Assembly (NCBI RefSeq): GCF_019392245.1
Contig: NZ_JAHXRL010000002.1
Coordinates: 124,001-188,000, forward strand
Direction: 5' to 3'
DNA: 64,000 nucleotides
DNA from: Sulfitobacter sp. CW3
GTDB taxonomy: Bacteria > Pseudomonadota > Alphaproteobacteria > Rhodobacterales > Rhodobacteraceae
Shown: one piece after another, positions 1 through 10,925 of the stretch
Position numbering within the stretch: the stretch's first letter is position 1
How the letters are laid out: the number at the start of each line of letters is the position of its first letter
The notes under the pieces: model-generated
Told to the model about the DNA's origin: nothing
The model's input: the letters and a program-made list of their open reading frames with translations, nothing else
Databases searched by the model: none
Position numbers and translations under genes: made by a program

Positions 1-17
1 CGGGGGCGTAGGTAGAA

Positions 18-2222
<2,205 letters not shown>

Positions 2223-2356
2223 TTATTTTCTTTGGTATGGCGCAGTGGGTGCAGACATCAAAACATCGCTCCAACAGGATCTCAGCAAGATGGGTCCGGC
2301 GTCACCGCTTGGGCGCAGTCCTACACCATCCAGCACATTAAGAAAAATTGCATTTT

Positions 2357-2376
2357 CTAATCGCTGTGATAATTAG
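2357..2376. promoter_or_regulatory. Inverted repeat in the katG-oxyR intergenic region
   Basis: CTAAT (2357-2361) and ATTAG (2372-2376) form an inverted repeat with a 10-nt spacer in an AT-rich stretch ending just before the oxyR start. LysR-type regulators usually bind dyads of the T-N11-A kind in the divergent region with their target, so this is a candidate OxyR autoregulatory or katG operator site. No full four-part OxyR consensus was recognised. Confidence 0.35.
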
Positions 2377-2381
2377 AGGTT

Positions 2382-3272
2382 ATGGAGATAACGATCAAAC
2401 ATCTGCGCTATTTCGAAGCATTGGCGCGACACCATCACTTTGGCCGTGCGGCTGATGACTGTGGCATTTCGCAACCCGCCCTATCCGTCCAGATCAAAGC
2501 ATTGGAAGATATGGTCGGCACGCCGCTGGTTGAGCGGTCTGCAAAACAGCTGCGCCTGACTGGCTTTGGCGAAACATTTGTCGCGCGAGCACGGGAAATA
2601 CTGCAGTCCATGGATGAGCTGGGGGATTTGGCGCGCGCCTCGCACAGCCCGCTGATCGGGCGGCTACGGTTCGGTATCATCCCCACCGTCGCCCCCTATT
2701 TTCTGCCGCGTTTCATCAAATGCCTGTCGCAGGATTACGCTGGCCTTGATCTGCGCCCGCGCGAAGCGGTCACGCAAAAGCTGATCGAAGGGTTGTTGGG
2801 CGGACAGTTGGATACCGCCATCGTCGCCTTGCCGATTTCCGAGCCGACGTTGCACGAAGAGGTGCTGCTGGATGAAGAATTCGTATTGGTGCGCCCGATC
2901 GAAGACCAAGACAATCCGGTGCCAAATTCGACGCTGCTGCGTGAAATGCGTCTGCTTTTGCTGGAAGAGGGGCATTGTTTTCGAGATCAGGCGTTGTCTT
3001 ATTGCAGCATGCCATCCGCCATGCCCCGTGACCTGATGGAGGGCAGTTCCCTATCGACACTGGTACAGATGGTCAGCGCAGGGATCGGGGTCACGCTTAT
3101 TCCCGACATGGCGGTGCCGATTGAAACACGGTCAGCCGAAGTATCCATCGCACGGTTGCCCGCACCGCGCCCGTCGCGGACAATAGGAATGGTGTGGCGT
3201 AAAACAAACCCACTTGCCGGACAGTTGAAACATATCGCGCAAACCGTGCGCGAGACCTGCTTGCCCGCGTAA
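2382..3272 (+). CDS. oxyR: Hydrogen peroxide-inducible regulator OxyR (LysR family)
   Basis: LysR-type transcription factor of 296 residues. The N-terminal winged helix-turn-helix runs over about residues 1-60 (HLRYFEALARHHHFGRAA, then SQPALSVQIKALE), followed by the effector domain. The segment GHCFRDQALSYC carries two cysteines at residues 199 and 208, the same positions as the redox cysteines of E. coli OxyR, which form a disulfide on contact with peroxide. That, with its position divergent from katG, makes OxyR rather than a generic LysR protein. AGAGG at 2375-2379 lies only 2 nt from the ATG, a short spacing. Its stop is 2 nt from that of the convergent yacG. Confidence 0.96.
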   Translation: MEITIKHLRYFEALARHHHFGRAADDCGISQPALSVQIKALEDMVGTPLVERSAKQLRLTGFGETFVARAREILQSMDELGDLARASHSPLIGRLRFGIIPTVAPYFLPRFIKCLSQDYAGLDLRPREAVTQKLIEGLLGGQLDTAIVALPISEPTLHEEVLLDEEFVLVRPIEDQDNPVPNSTLLREMRLLLLEEGHCFRDQALSYCSMPSAMPRDLMEGSSLSTLVQMVSAGIGVTLIPDMAVPIETRSAEVSIARLPAPRPSRTIGMVWRKTNPLAGQLKHIAQTVRETCLPA

Positions 3273-3274
3273 AC

Positions 3275-3466
3275 CTAATGAGGCTTCGGCGGCGCGTTCA
3301 ATTCTGCCTCGGCCGCATCAATCGCGGCTTCGATATCTTCGGGATCGCGGCTTGGCGTGGCATAGCTGCCGTTAAACCACTTCGACAAATCAATGTCGGC
3401 GCAGCGGCGCGAACAGAACGGGCGGTAGGCAGGTGATGTTTCGTCAGAACAGATCGGGCAGCTCAC
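3275..3466 (-). CDS. yacG: DNA gyrase inhibitor YacG, zinc-binding
   Basis: Small 63-residue protein with the YacG zinc knuckle: CPIC at residues 3-6 and CSRRC near 18-22, four cysteines in the family pattern. YacG of E. coli binds GyrB and inhibits gyrase; that activity is taken from the family. The acidic C-terminal half (DPEDIEAAIDAAEAEL) is typical. The start overlaps the end of the upstream RNase E/G gene by 4 nt (ATGA), so translation is probably coupled. Confidence 0.9.
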   Translation of the reverse strand: MSCPICSDETSPAYRPFCSRRCADIDLSKWFNGSYATPSRDPEDIEAAIDAAEAELNAPPKPH

Positions 3467-4485
3467 TTTAGAACCTCAGCTATGGGCAGGCGCGCGCGTT
3501 TGCGCTGCAATTCATAGTGGCCCAAGGGCGTCCAGCCGATCAAGGTGGTTTCAACATCATCGGCACGGAATGCCTGACGCAAGGCGGTCTCGAAAGGGCG
3601 GCGGTCTTTCTTGGGCATGGGGGCCAGATCAAGGGTGATTTGCCCGCCTAGCCCACGGATGCGCAGCGCACGCGGCAGGGCACGGGCGCAAGACATGTTT
3701 GCCTTGATACCAGACGCCAGCGACACATCAGCGCCGGTGTTAACATCAACAGCAACCAAGGCGCGGGTGGGTTCGACAAACATCGACGCGCCACCGTCCA
3801 GATCAACACGAGGTTGGCGCAAGCTGTCCACAACATCCAGCACGCCGTGGGTTTCAAAACTGCCAGCTTCGGTCACGACGTCGGCAGGTGCCACCCAATC
3901 GCGCCACGCAAGGATATGCGGGCCATCGCCTTCGGCAAGCACTTCCATCTCTGTTGCTTCATCGCCCAGCACCTTGTCGGCGAGGGTCAACATGGCATCA
4001 ATGTCGTCGGCAATGTCATCGCCATCAGCGCCCGCACAAGACGACCGCAAGATCAGGCCGTGGGTGGCACCTTGGGCGGCCTCGTGGGCGACCTCAAGCA
4101 GACGGTCGCGTTCTTCCTCATCACGGATCGAGCGCGAGATATTGGTGCCCGGCGCACCGGGCGTCACGATTGCATAGCGGCTTTTGAACAGAAGTTTTTG
4201 CGTAACAGGGATCGCCTTGCCGGGTTCCGCATAGCCCGACACCTGAACCAAGATCGGCTGACCGGGGGCGAGCCCCTTGATCTGGCGCAAGAATGCAGAC
4301 CCGTCGGGGGTTTTTAGGAACATTCCGCCCTGACCTTTTACGGGCCGGTCAGCAATTGCGCGGTAGATCGTACCGGGGCGCGGGCCGTCGCTGTCGATCA
4401 GCAGATCGTCCAGCTTGCCATCCACCATCAAAGCTGCCGCCTCGATCTCGCCTAGGTGGTCTAGAATGATCGTGCGACCCTTCAT
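3463..4485 (-). CDS. Ribonuclease E/G family protein, short form
   Basis: Endoribonuclease-like protein of 340 residues, well below the length of RNase G (about 490) or RNase E. The N-terminal third resembles the S1-like RNA-binding part, the middle holds [20 protein letters not shown], and the two metal-binding aspartates of the catalytic DNase I-like fold appear in [13 protein letters not shown] and [10 protein letters not shown]. The CPxC zinc-link of RNase E/G that joins dimers is absent. It overlaps maf upstream and yacG downstream by 4 nt each, so the three are one translationally coupled unit. Probably a secondary RNase beside a full-length RNase E elsewhere; the substrate is unknown. 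Confidence 0.85.
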   Translation of the reverse strand: MKGRTIILDHLGEIEAAALMVDGKLDDLLIDSDGPRPGTIYRAIADRPVKGQGGMFLKTPDGSAFLRQIKGLAPGQPILVQVSGYAEPGKAIPVTQKLLFKSRYAIVTPGAPGTNISRSIRDEEERDRLLEVAHEAAQGATHGLILRSSCAGADGDDIADDIDAMLTLADKVLGDEATEMEVLAEGDGPHILAWRDWVAPADVVTEAGSFETHGVLDVVDSLRQPRVDLDGGASMFVEPTRALVAVDVNTGADVSLASGIKANMSCARALPRALRIRGLGGQITLDLAPMPKKDRRPFETALRQAFRADDVETTLIGWTPLGHYELQRKRARLPIAEVLK

Positions 4486-5060
4486 GATGTCTCTCCGTCA
4501 AAAATATAGCCGGCTGCGCGCAGCAGGTTTGCGGTTTCGGCAAGGGGCAGACCCACGATGCCGGTAAATGATCCGCTGATCCACGGGATCAATGCGCCTG
4601 CGGGGCCTTGGATACCATAGCCGCCCGCCTTGCCCTGCCAATCGCCGGTAGCAAGATAGGCGGCCAATTCGGCATCCGACAGGCGCTTCATGCGCACGGT
4701 GCTGACCACATCCCGTTCCCACAGCGTGTCGCCGCGTTTTACCGCGACGGCTGTAATCACCTTGTGGCGACGCCCCGACATCAGCCGCAAGAAACTGGCG
4801 GCTTCCTCGGCGTTTTCGGGTTTGCCCAGAATGCGGCGACCAACGGCAACGGTGGTATCGGCGCAAAGCACGATATCGTCCGCACCTGCCTGCACCGCCG
4901 CAACCTTTTCACGGGCCATGCGCGCGCAATAGGGGCGCGGCAATTCGGCTTTCTGCGGGGTTTCGTCAATGTCAGGCGCGCGAATTTCATCAGCCACAAC
5001 GCCAATTTGCGCCAGCAATTCCTTGCGGCGCGGACTGCCTGATCCGAGGACAAAGGTCAT
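4482..5060 (-). CDS. maf: Maf family nucleoside triphosphate pyrophosphatase
   Basis: House-cleaning nucleotide pyrophosphatase of 192 residues that hydrolyses non-canonical or excess NTPs such as dTTP, UTP or methylated nucleotides. The family motif [11 protein letters not shown] is at about residues 6-16, [14 protein letters not shown] near 72-85 holds the catalytic aspartate, and [11 protein letters not shown] is near the C-terminus. I start at the ATG at 5060, which gives the normal [12 protein letters not shown] beginning; an in-frame TTG 12 nt upstream would add four residues. No strong ribosome-binding site is visible. First gene of the maf-RNase E/G-yacG unit. Confidence 0.93.
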   Translation of the reverse strand: MTFVLGSGSPRRKELLAQIGVVADEIRAPDIDETPQKAELPRPYCARMAREKVAAVQAGADDIVLCADTTVAVGRRILGKPENAEEAASFLRLMSGRRHKVITAVAVKRGDTLWERDVVSTVRMKRLSDAELAAYLATGDWQGKAGGYGIQGPAGALIPWISGSFTGIVGLPLAETANLLRAAGYIFDGETS

Positions 5061-5111
5061 ATGCAAACCCAAAGCGCTGACCGAAGATTGTTACACCTTC
5101 GGTAAAACGCG

Positions 5112-5330
5112 TTATTTAAAGCGATAATTGATCCGGCCTTTGCTCAGATCGTAGGGGGTCATTTCCACCTGTACTTTGTCGCCTGCCAGAACACGAATGC
5201 GGTTTTTGCGCATTTTGCCTGCCGTATGTGCGATAATCTCATGGCCGTTTTCAAGCTCGACCCGGAATGTCGCATTCGGCAGGAGTTCCTTGACGATACC
5301 GGGGAATTCGAGCGTGTCTTCCTTAGCCAT
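5112..5330 (-). CDS. infA: Translation initiation factor IF-1
   Basis: Essential 72-residue S1-fold factor that occupies the ribosomal A site during initiation. The sequence from [13 protein letters not shown] to [10 protein letters not shown] is a full-length canonical IF-1, including the [19 protein letters not shown] core. AAGGAGAG precedes the ATG at good spacing. It lies 51 nt upstream of maf on the same strand; infA next to maf and yacG is a common alphaproteobacterial arrangement. Confidence 0.98.
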   Translation of the reverse strand: MAKEDTLEFPGIVKELLPNATFRVELENGHEIIAHTAGKMRKNRIRVLAGDKVQVEMTPYDLSKGRINYRFK

Positions 5331-5411
5331 GGTCTCTCCTTGAACACTTTGCCCTGCAAATGCAGAGCGCAGGCTTAAATGGGCGCAATTTTCCCTTTTT
5401 TCAAGACCTAT

Positions 5412-6287
5412 TCACAGCAAAGACGTGTTTATCGCAACGCTATCGCGGCCAGCTTGATCTGCCCAGTGGCTTCGGTTCAGCACAACGCCATCGGCGCGCA
5501 CATTGGCGATCTGTGCGATATCCACCTCAGCATAGGTCCAACCGGGCACGTTAATCTGCGCGGCAGCCAGCACACCGGTTGACGGGAAACCAACATCAGG
5601 TGGGCAAAAGATGCCCCCCGCCCCATAGGAATCGCCCAACGCCTCGGACCAATCAGCGGGCCCAACACAAGACGACATGGCAGTAATGCACTGATTCTCA
5701 AGCGCGCGGGCCATGGACCCGATGCGCACGCGCCAGTATCCGGCCAAGGCCTCGGTGACGCTGGGAACCGCTATGATATCACAATCAGCCAGCGCGCGGC
5801 CCAAAAGCGGAAATTCGCTGTCGTAGCAGATCAAAATCCCGATCTTGCCGATCGCTGTCTCGAAAACTTGCAAGGGGTTGCCGCCGACCACGCCCCAAAC
5901 TTCGCGCTCGAAACGGGTCATGATCTGTTTGTCTTGTATGCCGATTTGACCATCAGGCGTAATCAACCGCGCGCGGTTCACAGGCCGTGTGGCCGTGACC
6001 GCTGGTGCCGATGCTGCTACGATATGGACCCCATATTCGGCCGCTAACCGCTGGTGCAGCGCATCCGCGTCAGGCAAACGGTCAGATACAGCAAACAGGG
6101 ATGCCTCAAGATTGGCGGCGACGTCCAAGCCAGCCAACGTGGCTAACTCCATCGCACCGTATTCTGGGAAAACCAGCAGATCAGCCCCATTGCCAGCCGC
6201 CGTCGCGACCCAATTTGCCAGCTTGTCTTCGTAATGTGCCCAACTGGTCAGGATATCTTGGGTATAGGCGGCTGTTGCTATTTTCAT
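5412..6287 (-). CDS. Carbon-nitrogen hydrolase (nitrilase superfamily)
   Basis: Nitrilase-superfamily amidohydrolase of 291 residues. The Glu-Lys-Cys triad is visible: Glu in VFPEYGAME (near residue 45), Lys in QDKQIMTRFE (near 130) and Cys in ILICYDSEFP (near 157). No signal peptide, so it acts in the cytoplasm on an unidentified amide, carbamoyl compound or nitrile. I start at MKIATAAYTQ, which begins the first beta strand of the fold; an in-frame TTG/ATG upstream would add ten residues that align to nothing I know. It is divergent from a LysR-type gene about 180 nt away, a probable regulator. Confidence 0.85.
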   Translation of the reverse strand: MKIATAAYTQDILTSWAHYEDKLANWVATAAGNGADLLVFPEYGAMELATLAGLDVAANLEASLFAVSDRLPDADALHQRLAAEYGVHIVAASAPAVTATRPVNRARLITPDGQIGIQDKQIMTRFEREVWGVVGGNPLQVFETAIGKIGILICYDSEFPLLGRALADCDIIAVPSVTEALAGYWRVRIGSMARALENQCITAMSSCVGPADWSEALGDSYGAGGIFCPPDVGFPSTGVLAAAQINVPGWTYAEVDIAQIANVRADGVVLNRSHWADQAGRDSVAINTSLL

Positions 6288-6467
6288 CACTCGGGTCTCT
6301 GTGCTGTTTCGCATCAATCGTGCGCTTGTTCTGCAGCCGCTTCAATGGTCAAATGCCGTGAAACGCTCTATTTTGATTTACGGAATATAACCGCCTAAAA
6401 AGGCAGCCTGTCACGCAACTATCCAAAAGTGTTTTTGAAAACTGAAAACTGCCAGAAGGCGATTACG

Positions 6468-7433
6468 ATGTTCAAAAAAGGTGTAACACTGCGCGGTATC
6501 GAAGTGTTCGAGGCATTGGCCAGCACGGGTTCCGTCGCGCAAGCCGCCGCCGCAACCGGCCTAAGCCAGCCAGCGGTAAGCCAGCAAATGACCAATCTTG
6601 AGACCGCGATCGGGGCCGCGTTGATGGATCACAGCCGCCGCCCGATGCGCCTGACCCCCCAAGGGGAAAGCTTTCTAAGGCATGCAAGTGCGGCATTGGC
6701 ACAGCTGCGGCTTGCCCAAACAGAATTGACGGTCATGGATCTGGCCAATCTGTCGGATCTTAGCCTGGGCGTCATTGATGACTTCGAGAACGACCTGACG
6801 CCGCGCCTTGGCACCATATTGGCGGACAGCATGGCAGGCTGCCGGTTTCGAATGATCACGGATGGCAGCAAAGATTTGATACAGGCCGTTCAGGACAAGG
6901 CCCTGCACATCGCCATCGCGGCCACCAGCGGGGACGCCAAGGGCGGGCTGATCGAAATCCCCCTCGCCCGCGACCCCTTCATCATTGTTGCCCCCAGTGA
7001 CAATCCCGTACCACCCGCCGAGCTGCTGTCGGGCCGCGCGCCCCTACCCTTTATCCGGTATGACGCCAGTCAGATGATCGCAGAACAGATCAACAACCAC
7101 CTGACACGTAACAGCATCACCTTGGCCTCACAGTTCGAGATCGGCAGCCATCTGGCGCTGATGGCAATGGTCGCGCGGGGGATCGGCTGGGCGATCACAA
7201 CGCCCTTTGGCTATGGCCGGGCAGAACGATTTCACGGCTCCCTACAAGCCTACGCGTTACCTGCATCAGGCGCGTCGCGGCAAATATCGCTGTTTGCGGG
7301 TGCCGATTGGACGGGGCCCATACCGCAGAACATTGCGGACACCATGCGCCAATTGCTGCAAACCCATATGATCGGGCCCACGCTGGCGCAGATGCCATGG
7401 CTTTCTAGCAGTTTTCATACCCTCGACGGGTAA
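6468..7433 (+). CDS. LysR family transcriptional regulator
   Basis: LysR-type regulator of 321 residues. The N-terminal helix-turn-helix reads VFEALASTGSVAQAAAATGLSQPAVSQQMTNLE in outline, followed by a periplasmic-binding-protein-like effector domain to the C-terminus. AGAAGG stands 8 nt before the chosen ATG. It is divergent from the nitrilase-family gene, its most likely target, and is followed after 30 nt by the sirtuin gene on the same strand. The effector cannot be read from the sequence. Confidence 0.9.
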   Translation: MFKKGVTLRGIEVFEALASTGSVAQAAAATGLSQPAVSQQMTNLETAIGAALMDHSRRPMRLTPQGESFLRHASAALAQLRLAQTELTVMDLANLSDLSLGVIDDFENDLTPRLGTILADSMAGCRFRMITDGSKDLIQAVQDKALHIAIAATSGDAKGGLIEIPLARDPFIIVAPSDNPVPPAELLSGRAPLPFIRYDASQMIAEQINNHLTRNSITLASQFEIGSHLALMAMVARGIGWAITTPFGYGRAERFHGSLQAYALPASGASRQISLFAGADWTGPIPQNIADTMRQLLQTHMIGPTLAQMPWLSSSFHTLDG

Positions 7434-7463
7434 ACTATTAAAAGACATCGAAAGGCAGGAAAG

Positions 7464-8186
7464 ATGAGCAAGATTGTCATTCTCACCGGGGCCGGCATTT
7501 CGGCTGAAAGCGGGATCGAAACATTCCGCGCCGAAGACGGGTTGTGGGCGCAGCACCGTGTCGAAGACGTGGCCACCCCCGAAGGGTTTGCCCGCGATCC
7601 CAAGCTGGTCGTTGATTTCTATAACGCCCGACGCAAGCAGGCATCAGAAGTTATGCCAAACGCCGCGCATATGGCATTGGCCAAGCTGCAAAAGCAGTAC
7701 GATGGCCAAGTCGTAATCGTTACCCAGAACGTGGATAATCTGCATGAACAGGGCGGCGCGTTGAACGTCATGCATATGCATGGTGCCCTGAAATCGGCGC
7801 TTTGCGCGGCCTGCGACCATCGCTGGCCTGCCCCCATGGTCATGGCCCCCGGTGACGCCTGCCCGAAATGCAGCGCGCCCGCAGCCCGACCTGACATCGT
7901 TTGGTTCGGCGAAATGCCCTATGATATGGAGGTCATCTTTGACCATCTTGCCGAGGCGGATATTTTTGCTGCCATTGGTACGTCAGGAAATGTGTACCCC
8001 GCCGCAGGGTTCGTTGCTGATGCCCGCCGCAACGGGGCGCATACGATTGAGATGAACCTTGAACGCTCTGCCGTTGGGAACCAGTTTGCCGAACATCGCA
8101 CCGGCCCCGCAACGCGCATTGTCGCAGACTGGGTCGACGAACTGCTCGGCGGCAGCGGCTTATCACAGCGGCCAGAGCTTAGGTAA
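7464..8186 (+). CDS. cobB: NAD-dependent protein deacylase (sirtuin, CobB type)
   Basis: Sirtuin of 240 residues that removes acyl groups from lysines using NAD. It has the NAD-binding GAGISAESGI near residues 9-18, the TQNVDNLH motif, the catalytic His106 in HMHGALKS and a four-cysteine zinc site (Cys114, 117, 133, 136). Tyr53 and Arg56 in DFYNARRKQ are the pair that recognises succinyl and malonyl groups in class III sirtuins and E. coli CobB, so desuccinylase activity is likely besides deacetylation. Its last codons and stop lie inside a perfect 10-bp inverted repeat (8168-8204). Confidence 0.95.
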   Translation: MSKIVILTGAGISAESGIETFRAEDGLWAQHRVEDVATPEGFARDPKLVVDFYNARRKQASEVMPNAAHMALAKLQKQYDGQVVIVTQNVDNLHEQGGALNVMHMHGALKSALCAACDHRWPAPMVMAPGDACPKCSAPAARPDIVWFGEMPYDMEVIFDHLAEADIFAAIGTSGNVYPAAGFVADARRNGAHTIEMNLERSAVGNQFAEHRTGPATRIVADWVDELLGGSGLSQRPELR

Positions 8187-8204
8187 AACCCGTTCTCTGG
8201 CCGC
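8168..8204. terminator. Inverted repeat spanning the cobB stop codon
   Basis: GCGGCCAGAG (8168-8177) pairs perfectly with CTCTGGCCGC (8195-8204), leaving a 17-nt loop that contains the cobB stop. GTGTTTTATT follows on the plus strand. Lying between the convergent cobB and PCuAC genes, it may end transcription from the left; the T-run is not immediately adjacent, so this is tentative. Confidence 0.45.
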
Positions 8205-8215
8205 CGGATCGTGTT

Positions 8216-8737
8216 TTATTCAGACGCTTTGCTGTGGTCGGAATGATCCATGGTACCGTGGTCCATGGTGCTGTGATCCATCGCGCCTTCGTCCGGCTGG
8301 CGGTCCTGATCAACGGTGATCTCGATTTCGACCTCACCGGCCTTTTCGAACTCAAGGGTTACTTTGATCATTTCGCCCTGCACCAACGGGCGGTTCAACC
8401 CCATGAACATCAGGTGGTCGCCACCGCGCTTGAATGTGTGGGCCTCGTCATTTCCGATCGGCACGCCACCTTCGATTTCGCCCATACGCATCACGCCATT
8501 GGCGTCTTCGGCGTGTTGATGCAGTTCGACCTTTTTGGCCACGTCGGACGATGCGCCGATCAGGCGGTCATCGCTGCCAGAATGGTTCATCAGCACCATA
8601 AATGCCGCGCCGGATGTCGATGCTGCGGTTGAACTGCGCGCGTAAGCATCATGGACCATCATGCCTTGAGCCGCCAAAGGGCCAGCCGACAAAAGAACGA
8701 TCGCGCAGACCGCGCGGGTAAAAGAAGCAAGTTTCAT
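8216..8737 (-). CDS. Periplasmic copper chaperone, PCuAC family
   Basis: Exported protein of 173 residues that delivers Cu(I), typically to the CuA site of cytochrome oxidase. Residues 1-23 form a signal peptide ending in LAAQ. The metal-binding pattern of the family is visible: HQHAEDANGVMRM, then HLMFMGL about 20 residues later. The C-terminus carries an extra His/Met tract with repeated MDHS/MDHG units, probably additional copper ligands. AGGA lies 7 nt from the chosen ATG; earlier in-frame codons have no such support. It is followed upstream by a DUF2946-like gene on the same strand. Link to the cox operon at 29-33 kb is functional inference. Confidence 0.9.
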   Translation of the reverse strand: MKLASFTRAVCAIVLLSAGPLAAQGMMVHDAYARSSTAASTSGAAFMVLMNHSGSDDRLIGASSDVAKKVELHQHAEDANGVMRMGEIEGGVPIGNDEAHTFKRGGDHLMFMGLNRPLVQGEMIKVTLEFEKAGEVEIEITVDQDRQPDEGAMDHSTMDHGTMDHSDHSKASE

Positions 8738-8778
8738 TGGGTATTCCTGTGTTTTGAGATGTCTAAGATTGGTTTCTT

Positions 8779-9123
8779 CTAGACAAACACAGGCGGTGCC
8801 CGCGTATCGGGCCGCAGCTTTGGGTGAATAATTTTCTGAACATCGCACTGTAAGACAACCGCGCCAAAGACGATTAACTGCGCGGGGGCATCAAGCAGTG
8901 TGACAGGTCCGTCGACAAGGATATTCAGTGCCGCGTCAGGGCAAATATGCGGGGCCGAGGTCGGCTGACCCTCGGCATCCAGATACACCGCCACCGGCCC
9001 TGTACCCGTGCATAGCACCATTTGCCCCGTCGCAGCAGACGCACCGCGTGCGACCGCCATGCTTTGGCTGGTCAGCCCCAACACCAAGGCAAGCAAGACA
9101 GCAATGATTGAACGGTTCAACAT
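8779..9123 (-). CDS. DUF2946-like secreted protein
   Basis: Protein of 114 residues with a signal peptide (LNRSIIAVLLALVLGLTSQS region). The mature part has three cysteines (VLCTGTG, HICPDAAL and LQCDVQ) and ends in RAPPVFV, an ending typical of DUF2946 proteins. Function is not established; members frequently neighbour copper-handling genes, as here, where it lies 41 nt upstream of the PCuAC chaperone on the same strand. AAGGG is 7 nt before the ATG. A role in periplasmic metal handling is inference. Confidence 0.7.
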   Translation of the reverse strand: MLNRSIIAVLLALVLGLTSQSMAVARGASAATGQMVLCTGTGPVAVYLDAEGQPTSAPHICPDAALNILVDGPVTLLDAPAQLIVFGAVVLQCDVQKIIHPKLRPDTRAPPVFV

Positions 9124-9222
9124 ATCGCAACCCTTAGCGCAGATGTCGTGGGGTTTCGATATGTAAAAACGACGCAACCCCGGCGGTTAAGCCAGGGTTG
9201 CATACAAAAACTTTAGAACGTC

Positions 9223-9522
9223 TTAGGAAAGTGCGTCAGCAGTCGCACTGGACTTCGCAATCGCCTTTTTCACTTTCAAAGCGTTGCCGGACAGCTCGGT
9301 GTCCTTTGCTTTGGCCATGAACTTGTCCAGACCACCGCGGTGATCGACAGTGCGCAAAGCAGCCGCAGAAATGCGGAACTTAAAGCTGCGGCCCAAAGCT
9401 TCGGACTGCAACGTCACATCGTTCAGGTTTGGCAAGAACCGACGACGCGTGCGGTTTTTGGCGTGGCTTACGTTGTTGCCCGTCATCGGGCCTTTTCCGG
9501 TCAATTCGCAAACGCGCGACAT
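9223..9522 (-). CDS. rpmB: 50S ribosomal protein L28
   Basis: Large-subunit ribosomal protein of 99 residues. The start [20 protein letters not shown] and the following [12 protein letters not shown] are diagnostic for bL28. The first cysteine (residue 5) is the only one, so this is not the zinc-binding form. The C-terminal extension rich in Ala/Lys/Ser is usual in alphaproteobacteria. It stands alone. Confidence 0.97.
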   Translation of the reverse strand: MSRVCELTGKGPMTGNNVSHAKNRTRRRFLPNLNDVTLQSEALGRSFKFRISAAALRTVDHRGGLDKFMAKAKDTELSGNALKVKKAIAKSSATADALS

Positions 9523-9711
9523 GGGTTCATCCTTTTGCTACAGAGGTGTTATCGGCGATCCGACGCAACACCCGAATGGGCTGCACAAAAGGCAACCCTG
9601 AAATTGGTTGTCAGGCTTTAGGCGGAATCACCAGCGGGGTCAACCCAACGCGACGCGGTTCCTTGCGCTTTTCCTTTTGCACTTACCAGAAAGATTTGGC
9701 ATCTGTGAGCC

Positions 9712-10407
9712 ATGAGTATTCAGTCACGCGCCCTTCTTGTCCATTTGTTCACTGCAACCGGCGCGATATTCGCCATGCTGGCCATGTTGGCAGCCGTCGA
9801 TGAAAAATGGGATATGATGTTCCTATGGCTGGTCGTCGCCTTTTTTGTTGATGGAATCGACGGCCCATTGGCCCGCAGATACAATGTTAAGACAAATGCG
9901 CCACAATTTGACGGGGTGCTGCTGGATCTGATCATTGATTACCTGACCTATGTTTTCATCCCCGCCTTTGCCCTGTTCAAATCCGGCCTGATGGACGGGT
10001 GGAGCGGCTGGGTCATGATCATTATCATTACCTTCGCCAGTGCCATGTACTTCTGCGACACCCGCATGAAGACAAAGGACAATTCCTTTTGGGGGTTTCC
10101 GGGATGCTGGAACATGCTGGTGCTGGTGCTGTTCGCCCTATCACCGCCTTGGTGGGTTTCACTGATTCTGGTGACATTCCTTGCCATCACCATGTTTGCG
10201 CCGCTGAAATTCGTGCACCCTGTCCGGACAGAGCGCTGGCGCATCGTGACGCTGCCAATGGCGCTGGCCTGGACCTTCTTTGCGGGCTGGGCTGCTTGGG
10301 TCGATTTTCACCCCGACAGCTGGGCGCATTGGGGTCTTATCCTGACCAGCCTATACCTGACCTTTGCCGGTGTCGCGCAACAGTTCCTGTTTGACCGCGA
10401 TCTGTAG
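9712..10407 (+). CDS. pcs: Phosphatidylcholine synthase
   Basis: Integral inner-membrane enzyme of 231 residues that condenses choline with CDP-diacylglycerol to phosphatidylcholine, a route found in alphaproteobacteria and a few other host-associated or marine bacteria. The CDP-alcohol phosphotransferase motif D-G-x2-A-R-x8-G-x3-D-x3-D is recognisable at about residues 47-75 (DGPLARRY, then FDGVLLDLIIDY). About eight hydrophobic segments follow. Length and the early position of the motif fit Pcs rather than the shorter PgsA or PssA. A hairpin-forming repeat overlaps its stop codon. Confidence 0.9.
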   Translation: MSIQSRALLVHLFTATGAIFAMLAMLAAVDEKWDMMFLWLVVAFFVDGIDGPLARRYNVKTNAPQFDGVLLDLIIDYLTYVFIPAFALFKSGLMDGWSGWVMIIIITFASAMYFCDTRMKTKDNSFWGFPGCWNMLVLVLFALSPPWWVSLILVTFLAITMFAPLKFVHPVRTERWRIVTLPMALAWTFFAGWAAWVDFHPDSWAHWGLILTSLYLTFAGVAQQFLFDRDL

Positions 10408-10432
10408 GGTGGGTGCAAACCCACGCCCCTAC
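10404..10432. repeat. GC-rich inverted repeat between convergent pcs and ogt
   Basis: GTAGGG (10404-10409) pairs with CCCTAC (10427-10432), enclosing the tight inner hairpin GTGGGT-gcaa-ACCCAC (10409-10424). It includes the pcs stop codon, and an A-tract follows on the plus strand (T-tract on the minus strand). It resembles widespread REP-like palindromes of bacterial gene ends and probably serves as a transcription end or mRNA 3' cap for one or both convergent genes. Confidence 0.55.
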
Positions 10433-10438
10433 AAAAAA

Positions 10439-10897
10439 CTATATCAACAGACCGGCCGCCCCTTCATGGCGCAGCAAGGCGATTTTCGTCTCGACTCCCC
10501 CTGCCCCTGAATATCCCGTCAGGCCTTTGGCCCCCATTACACGGTGGCACGGAATGATCACGGGAATAGGGTTTTGCCCGCAGGCCTGCCCCACCGCCTG
10601 CGCGGGGGCATCTAGGTCTTTGGCGATATCGCCATAGGTGCGGGTTTCGCCAAAGGGAATCGCGAATATCGCGTCACATACCGCCACAAGGAAATCGCTC
10701 CCCTCGACCCGCAGGGGCAGCGTAAATTCGGTCAGCGTGCCGGTGTCAAAACCGGCCAGCTGACGCACAGCTTCTTCAAGAAGATCGCTGCTGTCCTGCT
10801 TCAGCACATCGCCCCAAGACAGGCGCGTGATTGCGCCTGCCTCTTCGGTCACTGTCAGCATCCCGAATTGCGTCTTTATGGAACGTTGCAGAACCAC
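10439..10897 (-). CDS. ogt: Methylated-DNA--protein-cysteine S-methyltransferase
   Basis: Suicide DNA repair protein of 152 residues that transfers the alkyl group from O6-alkylguanine or O4-alkylthymine to its own cysteine. The active-site motif IIPCHRVMG places the acceptor Cys at residue 117; FGETRTYGDIA is the helix-turn-helix entry and GYSGAGGVETK the end of the domain. There is no N-terminal Ada domain. I use the GTG at 10897 because the family's first strand precedes FGMLTV; a later ATG at residue 13 would cut it. Confidence 0.93.
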   Translation of the reverse strand: MVLQRSIKTQFGMLTVTEEAGAITRLSWGDVLKQDSSDLLEEAVRQLAGFDTGTLTEFTLPLRVEGSDFLVAVCDAIFAIPFGETRTYGDIAKDLDAPAQAVGQACGQNPIPVIIPCHRVMGAKGLTGYSGAGGVETKIALLRHEGAAGLLI

Positions 10898-10925
10898 CTA
10901 AACGCTTGTCGGGTTCGGCCGCGCC

